In this document: positions 25,009 to 34,595 of the stretch, piece by piece
Numbering within the stretch: the stretch's first letter is position 1
How the letters are laid out: each line of letters starts with the position of its first letter
Assembly: GCF_003050935.1 (NCBI RefSeq)
Contig: NZ_QAOX01000005.1
Location: forward strand, 62,001-126,000
DNA from: Luteibacter sp. OK325
GTDB lineage: Bacteria > Pseudomonadota > Gammaproteobacteria > Xanthomonadales > Rhodanobacteraceae
Length of the DNA stretch: 64,000 nt
Reading direction: 5' to 3'
The notes under the pieces: generated by a model
Told to the model about the DNA's origin: nothing
Databases searched by the model: none
The model's input: only the letters and a program-made list of their open reading frames with translations
Position numbers and translations under genes: made by a program

Positions 25009-28000
25009 TGAATATTTCCCGCTTCTTCATCGACCGGCCCATCTTTGCCGGGGTGCTCTCGACGCTGATCCTGCTGGCCGGTGTGATCGCCATGTTCCAG
25101 CTGCCGATCTCCGAGTATCCGGAAGTGGTGCCGCCGTCGGTGGTGGTCTACGCGTCGTATCCGGGCGCCAATCCGAAGGTCATCGCGGACACCGTGGCCG
25201 CACCGCTGGAAGAGCAGATCAATGGCGTGGAAGGCATGCTGTACATGCAGTCCCAGGCCAGCAGCGACGGCAACATGGCGCTCACGGTCACCTTTCGCCT
25301 GGGCATCGATCCGGACAAGGCCCAGCAGCTGGTGCAGAACCGCGTGTCGCAGGCACTCCCGCGGCTGCCGCCCGATGTGCAACTGCTCGGCGTCACCACC
25401 ATCAAGTCGTCGCCGACATTGACCCTGGTGGTGCACCTGATTTCGCCCGACGCCCGCTACGACCAGACCTACCTGCGCAACTACGCCCTGATCAATGTGA
25501 AGGAGCGCCTCGAGCGTCTCAACGGGATCGGCCAGGTGGTGCTCAAGGGATCGGGCGACTATGCCATGCGCATATGGCTGGACCCGAAGAAGCTGGCGGA
25601 ACGCAATCTCACGGCATCCGATGTCGTCGCCGCCATCCGGGAGCAGAACGTGCAGGTGGCCGCCGGCGTCATCGGTGGTTCGCCCATGAGCGGAGCGGTA
25701 CCCCTGCAGCTGAGTATCAACGCCAAGGGTCGTCTGCAGACCGAACGGGAGTTTGGCGACATTGTGCTCAAAAGCACCAACGGTGCGTTGACCCACGTCC
25801 GCGATGTGGCTCGCGTGGAACTGGGCGCGGCAGAGTTCGGCTCCCGCGCCCTGCTCGACAACAAGCAGGCCGTGGCGATGTGGATCTTCCAGCTGCCGGG
25901 CGCGAACTCGCTGCAACTGTCGGAGGATGTGCGCGCGGCGATGAAGGACTTGCAGAAGGACATGCCGCCGGGCGTCGAGTACAGCATCGTCTACGATCCG
26001 ACCACCTTTGTCCGCTCCAGCATCGAGGCCGTGATCCACACGCTGATCGAGGCGATCTGCCTGGTGGTGCTGGTGGTGATCCTGTTCCTGCAGACCTGGC
26101 GCGCGTCGCTCATCCCGTTGCTCGCGGTGCCCGTGTCGATCATCGGCACGTTCTCGATACTGTTGTTACTCGGCTATTCCATCAACGCGCTCTCCCTGTT
26201 CGGCATGGTGCTCGCCATCGGCATCGTCGTGGATGATGCCATCGTGGTCGTGGAGAACGTGGAACGAAACATCGAATCCGGACTGTCCGCGCGTGAGGCC
26301 ACTTACCAGGCCATGAGCGAGGTGAGCGGACCCATCATTGCCATCGCGCTGACGCTCGTCGCCGTGTTCGTGCCGCTGGCTTTCATGTCCGGCCTTACCG
26401 GGCAGTTCTACAAGCAGTTCGCCATGACCATCGCCATCTCCACGGTGATCTCCGCTTTCAACTCGCTCACCCTATCGCCGGCCTTGGCCGCGCTTCTGCT
26501 TAAGGGACATGACGAGCCGAAAGACTGGCTGGCCCGGGTGATGGACCGCGGGCTGGGCGGCTTTTTTCGCGTGTTCAACAAGGTCTTCCACCGCGCCTCG
26601 GAAGGTTACGGTCACGGCGTCACGCGGGTCATTGCACACAAGGGCGGCATGCTCATTCTCTATGTCGTGCTGCTTGCCGGCGCCGTGATGATGGGCCGGA
26701 TCGTGCCGGGCGGCTTCGTGCCCGCGCAGGACAAGGAATACATCATTGCCATCGCCCAGTTGCCCAATGGCGCCTCACTGGACCGTTCCGAGGCGATTAC
26801 CCGCGAGATGGGCGAGATCGGCATGAAGCAACCGGGCGTGGCCCATGCGGTGCAGCATCCGGGGCTGTCGATCAATGGCTTCGTGAACTCGTCCAGTTCG
26901 GTCGTGATGTTCCTGGCGCTGAAACCGTTCGCCGATCGCCACGGGGCCGGCGAGTCGGCGGGTGCCATTGCGATGGCGTTGAACCAGAAGTACGCCGCTA
27001 TCAAGGGTGCGTATATCGCCGTGTTCCCACCGCCGCCCGTGCTCGGTCTTGGCACGCTGGGCGGCTTCAAGTTCCAGATCGAGGATCGCGGGGCGCAGGG
27101 CTACACGGCGCTTAACGACGCGGTGAAGGCTTTCCTTACGAAGGCGGCGAAGGCACCTGAGCTCGGCCCTACCTTCTCCAACTACCAGATCGACGTGCCC
27201 CAGCTGCAGGTGGACCTGGACCGTGACAACGCCAAGCAGCTCGGCGTGGCGGTCACCGATGTCTTCAATACGATGCAGGTGTTCCTCGGCTCGCAGTACG
27301 TCAATGACTTCAACCGTTTCGGCCGCGTGTTCCAGGTGCGCGTGCAAGCGGACGCGCCGTTCCGCGCGCATCCCGACGATATAGGCCTGCTGAAGACGCG
27401 CAACGTCGACGGACAGATGATTCCCCTGGCGTCGCTGGTCAAGGTCTCGACCACCTTCGGTCCGGAATCCGTCGTGCGCTACAACGGCTACACGGCCGCC
27501 GATATCAATGGCGGCCCCGCGCCGGGTTATTCCTCCGGCCAGGCACAGGCTGCCGTGGAACGCGTGGCTGCCGAAACGCTGCCGCGTGGGTTCAAGCTCG
27601 AGTGGACCGACCTCACCTACCAGCAGATCATCGCGGGCAACGCCTCGCTGCTGGTCTTCCCGGTGAGCCTGTTGCTCGTCTACCTGACGCTGGCCGCACT
27701 GTACGAGAGCCTGACGTTGCCGTTGGCCGTGATCCTGATCGTACCGATGAGTCTTCTGTGCGCACTTATCGGGGTGTGGCTGGACAGGGGCGATAACAAC
27801 ATCTTCACCCAGGTCGGCCTGATGGTGCTGGTGGGCCTGGCGTCGAAGAACGCGATCCTGATCGTCGAGTTCGCCCGCGAGCTGGAGATACAGGGGCGCT
27901 CCATCGTCGATGCCGCGATTGAAGCGAGCCGCCTGCGTCTGCGCCCGATCCTGATGACCTCGATCGCCTTCATCATGGGCGTGTTGCCGCTGGTGCTTTC

Positions 28001-28208
28001 CTCCGGCGCGGGTTCGGAGATGCGCCACGCCATGGGCATCGCCGTGTTCTTCGGCATGCTCGGTGTCACGCTGTTCGGCCTGATGCTGACACCGGTCTTC
28101 TACGTGATCCTCCGCCGTCTCTCGGGCGGCCATCTTCTGGAAGACAAACACGGCAAGAACGGGCGCGTCATCGGCATCGAAGACGCCGGCCCGGGGAGTC
28201 CGACATGA
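25008..28208 (+). CDS. RND multidrug efflux permease (HAE1)
   Basis: A 1066-residue hydrophobe/amphiphile efflux RND transporter with twelve membrane helices and two large periplasmic loops. It starts MNISRFFIDRPIFAGVL and contains the SEYPEVVPP loop motif. The proton-relay motif G-I-V-V-D-D-A-I-V-V-V-E-N-V-E-R lies in TM4. Overall it resembles the MexF branch. It exports drugs or biocides using proton motive force; substrates cannot be read from sequence. Overlapping starts and stops on both sides (TGATG and ATGA) show tight operon coupling with adaptor and outer-membrane genes. Confidence 0.96.
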   Translation: MNISRFFIDRPIFAGVLSTLILLAGVIAMFQLPISEYPEVVPPSVVVYASYPGANPKVIADTVAAPLEEQINGVEGMLYMQSQASSDGNMALTVTFRLGIDPDKAQQLVQNRVSQALPRLPPDVQLLGVTTIKSSPTLTLVVHLISPDARYDQTYLRNYALINVKERLERLNGIGQVVLKGSGDYAMRIWLDPKKLAERNLTASDVVAAIREQNVQVAAGVIGGSPMSGAVPLQLSINAKGRLQTEREFGDIVLKSTNGALTHVRDVARVELGAAEFGSRALLDNKQAVAMWIFQLPGANSLQLSEDVRAAMKDLQKDMPPGVEYSIVYDPTTFVRSSIEAVIHTLIEAICLVVLVVILFLQTWRASLIPLLAVPVSIIGTFSILLLLGYSINALSLFGMVLAIGIVVDDAIVVVENVERNIESGLSAREATYQAMSEVSGPIIAIALTLVAVFVPLAFMSGLTGQFYKQFAMTIAISTVISAFNSLTLSPALAALLLKGHDEPKDWLARVMDRGLGGFFRVFNKVFHRASEGYGHGVTRVIAHKGGMLILYVVLLAGAVMMGRIVPGGFVPAQDKEYIIAIAQLPNGASLDRSEAITREMGEIGMKQPGVAHAVQHPGLSINGFVNSSSSVVMFLALKPFADRHGAGESAGAIAMALNQKYAAIKGAYIAVFPPPPVLGLGTLGGFKFQIEDRGAQGYTALNDAVKAFLTKAAKAPELGPTFSNYQIDVPQLQVDLDRDNAKQLGVAVTDVFNTMQVFLGSQYVNDFNRFGRVFQVRVQADAPFRAHPDDIGLLKTRNVDGQMIPLASLVKVSTTFGPESVVRYNGYTAADINGGPAPGYSSGQAQAAVERVAAETLPRGFKLEWTDLTYQQIIAGNASLLVFPVSLLLVYLTLAALYESLTLPLAVILIVPMSLLCALIGVWLDRGDNNIFTQVGLMVLVGLASKNAILIVEFARELEIQGRSIVDAAIEASRLRLRPILMTSIAFIMGVLPLVLSSGAGSEMRHAMGIAVFFGMLGVTLFGLMLTPVFYVILRRLSGGHLLEDKHGKNGRVIGIEDAGPGSPT

Positions 28209-29683
28209 AATCCGTGCCTGCAATCGCCAGCTGGGGCCTGTTGCTGGTCGGCCTGAGCAGCTGCTCCCTCGCGCCGAAGTACAGCGTACCGCCGGCGGCG
28301 CCATCGCCTGCGTTCAAGGAGACGCTCAGCGCCGCCGAGGCGGGCACATGGCAGACCGCCGTGCCCGCCGAGAACGCCGCACGCGGCGAGTGGTGGAAGG
28401 TGTTCAACGACAGTCAGCTGGATGACCTCGAAGGCCAGGCGCTGGCCGCCAACCAGAACCTCGCCGCCGCCGCCGCGCGCGTGCAGGAGGCGCGCGCCAT
28501 CGAGGGCGTGACCGGTGCGGCGCGCTTCCCCAGCCTCTCTGCCGGGTTTGGCCCATCGCGCCAGCAGAACGCGCCTGACTCGCTCGGCGTGCCCGCCGAT
28601 AGCCCCCGCCCGGACGCACAGACGGTGTGGCGGGCCCAGGCCAATATCTCCTACGAGGTGGACCTGTTCGGTCGCGTCGCTTCCTCGGTGCACGCGGCGC
28701 ATGCGGATACGCAGCAGAGCGAGGCCCTGTTCCGTTCCGTACAACTGGCTCTGCAAGCTGATGTCGCGCAGAACTATTTCAACCTTCGTGAGCTCGACGC
28801 CGAGCTGGCGGTTTATCATCGCGCCGTCGAGTTGCGCACCGAGGCACTGACCTTCGTGCAACACCGCGCGGAGGCTGGCGAAGTAAGCGATCTGGAACTT
28901 GCCCAGGCGAAGGCCGAGCTGGCCTCGGCTAAGTCCGACGCGATGACCGTGGAACGGCAGCGCGCGGCGTCCGAGCATGCGCTGGCGGTTCTGCTCGGCA
29001 AGGCGCCGTCCGAGTTATCGGTGGCGCCGCGGCCGCTCGAACCGGTGGTGATCCATATTCCACCGGGCATGCCGTCTTCGCTGCTGGAGCGCCGGCCCGA
29101 CATCGCCGCCGCCGAGCGGGCCATGGCCGCGGAGAACGCGCGCATCGGTGTCGCCCGAGCGGCGTACTTTCCTTCCATCGTGCTCACCGGTACGGGTGGT
29201 TACGAGTCGTCCGCCTTCAGCGACCTGTTCAAGTGGTCGAGCCGCAGCTTCCTTCTTGGTCCGCTGGTCGGCACGGCCGCCAACCTGCCGATTTTCGACG
29301 GTGGCGTGCGCAAGGGCAATCTGGCCAACGCCAGGGCGCGATACGAGGAGAATGTCGCCAAATACCGTCAACAGGTCCTGGTGGCCTTCCAGGAGGTGGA
29401 AGACAACCTCGCCAACCTGCGTATTCTCGAGAACCAGACACGTGTGCAGGGTGACGAAGTGGCCGCCTCGACGCGCGCAGCCGAGTTGTCGAAGACGCAA
29501 TACGAGGACGGTTCGGTGGCCTATCTCAATGTTATCGATACGGAGCGCGTGGTGCTCGACGCGCGGCTCACCGCCGTGCGATTGCGCGGCATCCAGGCCA
29601 CCTCCACGGTGAACCTGATTCGTGCGCTTGGCGGTGGCTGGGGCGATGCGCCGGCGGCAACCGCATCGCCCGCGACGGATTGA
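28205..29683 (+). CDS. Outer membrane efflux lipoprotein (NodT/OprM family)
   Basis: A 492-residue TolC-like channel with a lipoprotein signal (lipobox L-S-S-C) and two repeated outer-membrane efflux domains. Typical motifs include WWKVFNDSQLDDL near the N-terminus, NISYEVDLFGRV in the first repeat, and the second-repeat region (PSIVLTGTGGYESS and FDGGVRKGNLANA). It completes the tripartite pump. The ATG overlaps the permease stop by 4 bp (ATGA). No local regulator is adjacent. Confidence 0.95.
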   Translation: MKSVPAIASWGLLLVGLSSCSLAPKYSVPPAAPSPAFKETLSAAEAGTWQTAVPAENAARGEWWKVFNDSQLDDLEGQALAANQNLAAAAARVQEARAIEGVTGAARFPSLSAGFGPSRQQNAPDSLGVPADSPRPDAQTVWRAQANISYEVDLFGRVASSVHAAHADTQQSEALFRSVQLALQADVAQNYFNLRELDAELAVYHRAVELRTEALTFVQHRAEAGEVSDLELAQAKAELASAKSDAMTVERQRAASEHALAVLLGKAPSELSVAPRPLEPVVIHIPPGMPSSLLERRPDIAAAERAMAAENARIGVARAAYFPSIVLTGTGGYESSAFSDLFKWSSRSFLLGPLVGTAANLPIFDGGVRKGNLANARARYEENVAKYRQQVLVAFQEVEDNLANLRILENQTRVQGDEVAASTRAAELSKTQYEDGSVAYLNVIDTERVVLDARLTAVRLRGIQATSTVNLIRALGGGWGDAPAATASPATD

Positions 29684-29722
29684 TGCGACGCGGCATTCCG
29701 GCTACTCCAATGACGTCCGTCT

Positions 29723-29728
29723 TATAAT
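29723..29728 (+). promoter_or_regulatory. Candidate -10 element (TATAAT)
   Basis: A consensus TATAAT lies about 30 bp before the start of the gene at 29759 and after the efflux operon. No good -35 is visible at the usual spacing, so this is only a candidate promoter. Confidence 0.35.
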
Positions 29729-29758
29729 GAACGCATCCGCTTAAGGGAGACCGCGACC

Positions 29759-30217
29759 ATGGCTGCAACGACGTTGGGTGCGATGCTTCGAATCACCGAG
29801 AAGTGTGCGAAGGCCGATTGCCTGCGCGACCTCGAACAACAGGCGAATCAGCAGGGGCCATCCGCCGAGAAGGATCTTCGCCTGGTACAGGAGTTTCTCG
29901 ATACGGCGAAGACCCAGTTCACCACCCGGATCCTCGCCGGTACGGAGGTGAAACCGATCCAGCTTGGCGCGGGCCAGAACACCACGGTCGCGTTGATCCT
30001 GCAGACATTCCGCTGGGCGCCGGATTACGACATCCGCAATCCGACGCACCCATATAACGCCGCGTGGAAACCTTTCGTCACCTGGTGCGAGGAGAACGAC
30101 CTCGAGCCGGTGCTACGCAAGTATCACGACGCCAAGGGCAAGGAGCACTGGTACACGCTGAGCGTGCGCTCCGCACCGGAACATGCCGCCGGACACGCGG
30201 CGGCCACCGGCGCCTGA
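29759..30217 (+). CDS. Conserved-looking protein, unknown function
   Basis: A 152-residue soluble protein with no signal peptide or membrane helix. It begins MAATTLGAMLRITEKCAKAD after an AAGGGAGA ribosome site; the first half is helical and charged, and the second half contains Trp/Tyr-rich segments (FRWAPDYDIRNPTHPYN, HWYTLSVRSAPE). I do not recognise a family. Codon usage and the clear ribosome site support a real gene. It stands alone after the RND operon. Confidence 0.65.
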   Translation: MAATTLGAMLRITEKCAKADCLRDLEQQANQQGPSAEKDLRLVQEFLDTAKTQFTTRILAGTEVKPIQLGAGQNTTVALILQTFRWAPDYDIRNPTHPYNAAWKPFVTWCEENDLEPVLRKYHDAKGKEHWYTLSVRSAPEHAAGHAAATGA

Positions 30218-30330
30218 CGAGCCGGCTTTCGTTTCCGAAAAAACCGTGGTATTCGAGAAGGCATGCGGGCGGACGTCGGCCACCATAGGGCGCGCGGCAT
30301 ACCGTCGATGCCTCAAGGGGAATGCCACCG

Positions 30331-31098
30331 ATGTATGCGATCGTCGTTTCGCTTGGCGTGCTCGTGCTGGCCTGCGGCAGCCTGTTCGTGGGCGGTTGGA
30401 TCTCCCGGCGCATGCCGGAGGAACACCTCGTCTACGAGGCGCAGAAATCCGCGCAGTTCGGCATCAGCATGATGGCTACGCTGGCCGCGCTGGTGCTCGG
30501 CTTCATGGTCACCTCGGCACGCGCTACCTTCGACCGCGCCAATGACGACATCGTCGGCGTTTCCACATCGATCCTCCTGCTCGACCGCGCACTCTCCGGC
30601 TACGGCCCTGAGACCGCCCGGATTCGCACGGACGTTCGTGCCTTCCTGGCTCACGCCACCGAGCGCGTCGCTCCCAATGGAGAGATGCAAAAGGTGGTGT
30701 TCCGCCTTCCGCATACCAGCCTCAGCCTGATCACCGAGCTGCAGGCATCGATCCTCGCGCTGCACCCGGATACCGAAGGCAAGCGCTGGTTCCAGTGGCG
30801 CGCGCTCGAGATCACGTCCGATCTCGGCAAGGAGCGCATCCTGACCTCGGAGCACGAGCGATCGTCGGAGCCCACCTTCCTGCTTATCGTCGTGACCGCA
30901 TGGATCGTGCTGATCTTCATCGGCATGGGGACGTTCGCCATGCACAACGCGTCGGTTCGTCTCGTGTTGTTCTGCGCCGCCCTGGCTTTCTCCGGCTCGA
31001 TCTTCCTGATCATGGAGCTGGAGGCGCCGTATACCGGCGTGTTGCGCGTATCCGGCGAACCCTTGCTGCAGGCAGCCACGGAACTTGCGTTGCCGTGA
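30331..31098 (+). CDS. DUF4239/bestrophin-like membrane protein
   Basis: A 255-residue membrane protein. An N-terminal helix (VVSLGVLVLACGSLFVGG) is followed by a second (FGISMMATLAALVLGFMVTSA), a long soluble loop, and two C-terminal helices (LLIVVTAWIVLIFIGMGTF, VLFCAALAFSGSIFLIMEL). This layout matches the DUF4239 bestrophin-like family, whose function is unproven. The ATG at 30331 has AAGGGGA at good spacing; the ATG three codons earlier is too close to it. Downstream lies a GTGGGAGC repeat and a LysR gene. Confidence 0.72.
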   Translation: MYAIVVSLGVLVLACGSLFVGGWISRRMPEEHLVYEAQKSAQFGISMMATLAALVLGFMVTSARATFDRANDDIVGVSTSILLLDRALSGYGPETARIRTDVRAFLAHATERVAPNGEMQKVVFRLPHTSLSLITELQASILALHPDTEGKRWFQWRALEITSDLGKERILTSEHERSSEPTFLLIVVTAWIVLIFIGMGTFAMHNASVRLVLFCAALAFSGSIFLIMELEAPYTGVLRVSGEPLLQAATELALP

Positions 31099-31127
31099 AA
31101 GGATTGACACTTGCCAGCACCCGTCGC

Positions 31128-31151
31128 TGTGGGAGCCGCTTCAGCGGCGAT
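31128..31151 (+). repeat. GTGGGAGC palindromic (REP-like) repeat
   Basis: One copy of the GTGGGAGCCGCTTCAGCGGC element followed by GAT. The inner GCCGCT/AGCGGC arms form a hairpin with a 2-base loop. It lies between the DUF4239 gene and the LysR gene. The same element recurs near 41.4 and 48.0 kb. Confidence 0.75.
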
Positions 31152-31210
31152 GCTTTACCTTTGCGCAGAAAGCCGCGTATAAGCGGAATACATTCGCGCT
31201 GAAGTCAACG

Positions 31211-32113
31211 ATGAACATCACCCTCGACGAGATCCAGAACTTCATCGCCGTCGTCGATACCGGTTCGATCACCAAGGCGGCGCAGCAGCTGGACCAGACG
31301 GTGTCGGCGGCGAGTCGCACGCTCGGCCGCCTGGAAGAGAAACTGAAAACCACCCTGCTCCGTCGTATCACGCGACGTATCGAGCTGACGGACGAAGGTG
31401 AAGCATTCCTCGAACGCGCGCGCGATATCGTCGCCGCGGTGGAAAATGCCGAAGAGCAGATGGCCACGCGACGCAGCAGCCCGGCAGGCCGTCTACGGGT
31501 CGACGCCGCGTCGCCTTTCATGCTGCACGTGGTGGTGCCTCTCATCGCCGGCTACCGCGAGCGCTTTCCCGACGTGGACCTGGAGCTGCACAGCAGCGAG
31601 GGTTACATCGACCTGCTTGAACGGCGAACGGATGTGGCGTTACGCATCGGCAGGCTCAAGGACTCCACCCTGCATGCGCGACCGATCGGCAGCAGTCGCA
31701 TTCGTTGCCTGGCCAGTCCCGCGTACCTGGAGGCGCGCGGCATGCCGCGCAAGGTGTCGGAATTGTCGAAGCACTCGCTGCTCGGCTTCACCGAGCCCGA
31801 CACGCTCAACGACTGGCCCCTGCTCGACGAGAAGAAACAGCCCGTGCACATCAAGCCGACGATCAGTGCCTCAAGCGGAGAGACCCTCCGGCAACTGGCG
31901 ATCGAGGGCAACGGCGTCGTCTGTCTCTCCGATTTCATGACACGCGATGATCGCGATACGGGCCGGCTGGTGCAGGTGTTGGCGAAACACACCGTCGAGT
32001 TCCGCCAGCCGATCAATGCCGTTTACTACCGCAATACAGCGATCTCCGCACGCATCGCTTCACTCGTGACGTATCTGGTCGAATCCATTGGCGAGAGCGG
32101 CTTCGATCACTGA
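31211..32113 (+). CDS. LysR family transcriptional regulator
   Basis: A 300-residue LysR protein. The HTH occupies residues about 18-37 (SITKAAQQLDQTVSAASRT), then a type-2 periplasmic-fold effector domain. The region DVALRIGRLKDSTLHARPIG is typical of the YhaJ/CrgA-like group. The start at 31211 (MNITLDEI) begins directly with the HTH; longer in-frame starts read through the repeat element. It converges on the L,D-transpeptidase gene 20 bp away. Its target is not obvious. Confidence 0.92.
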   Translation: MNITLDEIQNFIAVVDTGSITKAAQQLDQTVSAASRTLGRLEEKLKTTLLRRITRRIELTDEGEAFLERARDIVAAVENAEEQMATRRSSPAGRLRVDAASPFMLHVVVPLIAGYRERFPDVDLELHSSEGYIDLLERRTDVALRIGRLKDSTLHARPIGSSRIRCLASPAYLEARGMPRKVSELSKHSLLGFTEPDTLNDWPLLDEKKQPVHIKPTISASSGETLRQLAIEGNGVVCLSDFMTRDDRDTGRLVQVLAKHTVEFRQPINAVYYRNTAISARIASLVTYLVESIGESGFDH

Positions 32114-32133
32114 CCGCGCAGCGGTCCGCCGAC

Positions 32134-33171
32134 TCAGACACCCGGCGGATTCGAATCGATCACCTGTACCTTGCCGCCCGTGGTCTCCGGCTGCACGCTT
32201 TCGTCGGTGGCCAGCAGCACGGAACCCGGCGCCAGCAGGGGAACGATCTTCTCCATGAACTCGCGCGGCACGGAGACGCGATCAACCAGCGCTTCGTCCA
32301 CGACCTTGCCGGCTTCGTCGCCATGGCCGGGAATACCGATGGTGATCCAGTTGGGCATCTGCAGGCCGGCGCGCTGCGGCGCGTCGGGCATGTAGCCGGA
32401 GGCGACGATGAAGGCGTGCGTGCCAACCAGCGGATCTTTCACCTCGACGCGGCTGCGGCCGATTTCGATGCCGTTGCGGAAGACGATGACTCGACTATCG
32501 GCAACGCTGAGTACCATCGAGATGGGACCGGTGGGCGAGGCGTCCGGGTTCCAGCGATACGGCACGCCGTCGGCCAGCGGCGCCAGCGGCAGGTCGCTAC
32601 CGTTGTGCGGATCGATCGGGATGACCGCGCTGGGATGCACGACCGTCACCGGCGCCGTGCCCTGCTCGGCGACGACCACGGTCATGCCCATGTTGGTCGC
32701 GTCGAACAGCAGGCGTGCGAACTCGGTGGGCATGTGCACGCAGCCGTGCGATTCCGGATACCCGGGCAGACCACCCGCGTGAAGCGCTACGCCGTCCCAG
32801 GTCAGGCGCTCCTGGTAGGGCATGGGGGCGTCGTCGTACTTCTTGGAGTGGTGGTCCTTGTCCTTCTGCAGGATGGTGAACACACCGGTGGGCGTTTCAT
32901 GGCCCTTCTTGCCCGTGCTCACCGTGGTCACCCCGATGAGGATGCCGTTGCGGTACGCGTAGGCGCGCTGCTCGGTGATGCTTACGATCACTGCCATCGG
33001 GCCGGGCGAGGCGCCGCGGCCGCCCCAGATCCACTGGCCCGGCTTGAGATCGCCCGGCCGGGTGTCGGAGGGACTGGATTGCTTCGCCCCCCACACCGGA
33101 ACGGGATTGGCGGCGAACGACGCCGTGGAAAGCGATACGAACAGTACGACGGCAGCGACAACGCGTTTCAT
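32134..33171 (-). CDS. L,D-transpeptidase (YkuD family)
   Basis: A 345-residue exported enzyme expected to form or modify peptidoglycan cross-links or attach proteins to them. An N-terminal signal peptide (VVAAVVLFVSLSTASFA) precedes the YkuD domain, with the upstream His (VALHAGGLPG) and catalytic Cys in S-H-G-C-V-H. The usual Arg after this motif is His. A second, C-terminal region (MVLSVADSRVIVFRNGIEIG) partly repeats the N-terminal strand pattern (AVIVSITEQRAYAYRNGILIG), suggesting a duplicated domain. The start at 33171 was chosen for the signal peptide. Activity is probable. Confidence 0.9.
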   Translation of the reverse strand: MKRVVAAVVLFVSLSTASFAANPVPVWGAKQSSPSDTRPGDLKPGQWIWGGRGASPGPMAVIVSITEQRAYAYRNGILIGVTTVSTGKKGHETPTGVFTILQKDKDHHSKKYDDAPMPYQERLTWDGVALHAGGLPGYPESHGCVHMPTEFARLLFDATNMGMTVVVAEQGTAPVTVVHPSAVIPIDPHNGSDLPLAPLADGVPYRWNPDASPTGPISMVLSVADSRVIVFRNGIEIGRSRVEVKDPLVGTHAFIVASGYMPDAPQRAGLQMPNWITIGIPGHGDEAGKVVDEALVDRVSVPREFMEKIVPLLAPGSVLLATDESVQPETTGGKVQVIDSNPPGV

Positions 33172-33248
33172 CCGGATCTCCGATGTTCCCCTTCGCACTG
33201 AGCGTAAACCGAGTACGGCCGCACGCGCGAGTATGGTTTTTGCGCATC

Positions 33249-34463
33249 CTACGGAGCGGGGAGCTCCTCCGCTTGCACATCCTCGCCGCGCGGCGTGCGC
33301 CGATGGCCCGCCTCCCCGGTAAGAATGCTCAACATCGGCCCACGCGCGCCGGGCGTCTTGCCCAGCGGGCCGAAGAACACGTCACGAAACCAGCCGAGCA
33401 CGGTACGGTCCGACTGGAACAGGGGTGTCAGCCAGCGGCTCATGCGCTGGTAGATGCGCACGTGGCCATGGCGCTGGCGTCGATAGGCATCGAGTGCGTG
33501 GTCGAGATCGTCATGTTCGCGCAACGCGTCGGCCAGTGCCGCGGCGTCGAGCAACGCCATGTTCACGCCCTGCCCCAGCTGCGGGCTCATGGCGTGCGCG
33601 GCGTCGCCGATGACGACGAGACGGTCGTGGTGCGGCCGGCGCAGCACCACGTCGCGATAGCGGGCACGGTTGAGCTGTTCGGAGTGTTCGAGATGCGCGA
33701 TATGCGGAGCGAGCTCGGGCCAGATACCGGCCACGGTGGTCTTCATTGCGGCGACGGCAAGGTCGTCGAAGACATCGACCTCGTCGCCCGGCAGACTGAA
33801 ATAGAACGTCAGCCAGCGGCCCTCGTGGCCCGGACGCGTGCCGACCGGCAGCATGCCGACCATGGCGCGGGTGCCCGCATACCGTTGCAGAAGATGCGTC
33901 GGCGTCGCCCAGTCGTCGATACGCAACAGGCACCACACCGCGCCCCACGGGTAAAGCTTCTCCCGGCTGACCTGGTTCTCGCAGCGCGAGCGCAGTACCG
34001 AGTGCGCGCCATCGGCGGCAATGGTCAGGTCGAACGGACCATGTGGTGTGCCCTCATGATCGACCACCGAACGCGTGGCGGCGTCATAACCGGCGATGTA
34101 CACGCCGGTGCGCACCTGGGCAGCCTCGTGATGCGCCCCGCGCAACAACTCGAATAGCGCGCCACGGGTCATGCCCAGGCCAAAACAATCGGCGCGCCGG
34201 TCGCGGTAGCGCATGGCCATGACCGGGCGACCACGCGGCGTGGCGCCATGAAGCTCGTCGATCCGCTGGCCCAGGGCCATGGCGCTCTCGGCAAGACCCA
34301 TCCGGTCGAGCACGGCGATCCCGGTGGGTTGCAGCAGGAAACCTGCGCCGACCGGCCCCAGCGACGGGCTTTTCTCGAAAACCGTGACTTCGTGTCCCTG
34401 CGCGGCAAGCAGGATGGCACTTGCCTGCCCTGCCGTTCCGTAGCCTACGATGGCGACCTTCAT
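33249..34463 (-). CDS. FAD-dependent monooxygenase
   Basis: A 404-residue flavoprotein hydroxylase beginning MKVAIVGYGTAGQASAILL, a G-x-G-x-x-G FAD site. The DG region (LTIAADGAHSVLRSRCENQ) and the GD motif (VVIGDAAHAMSPQLGQGVN) are intact. The start at 34463 is the beginning of the Rossmann fold; the frame runs open to 35150, but that part is antisense to the GST gene and is not real. It is divergent from a GST/DUF899/regulator operon. The substrate is unknown; aromatic hydroxylation is the family's usual chemistry. Confidence 0.9.
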   Translation of the reverse strand: MKVAIVGYGTAGQASAILLAAQGHEVTVFEKSPSLGPVGAGFLLQPTGIAVLDRMGLAESAMALGQRIDELHGATPRGRPVMAMRYRDRRADCFGLGMTRGALFELLRGAHHEAAQVRTGVYIAGYDAATRSVVDHEGTPHGPFDLTIAADGAHSVLRSRCENQVSREKLYPWGAVWCLLRIDDWATPTHLLQRYAGTRAMVGMLPVGTRPGHEGRWLTFYFSLPGDEVDVFDDLAVAAMKTTVAGIWPELAPHIAHLEHSEQLNRARYRDVVLRRPHHDRLVVIGDAAHAMSPQLGQGVNMALLDAAALADALREHDDLDHALDAYRRQRHGHVRIYQRMSRWLTPLFQSDRTVLGWFRDVFFGPLGKTPGARGPMLSILTGEAGHRRTPRGEDVQAEELPAP

Positions 34464-34595
34464 CCGTGATCCTCCGTTTCGCAGGAGGATAGCAAGACCG
34501 ATCCAGCGGCGACGCCTGCCGCGTGTCGAAATGCCCGCTTCCCGTTCGACGTGAAGAAGAACCCCGTCTTCACGTCCCCGATCGAGGTGCATGCG

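Noticed and set aside
24831-28304. Long minus-strand frames opposite the RND operon
   Set aside because: His/Arg/Gln-rich shadow frames of the strongly supported adaptor and permease genes.
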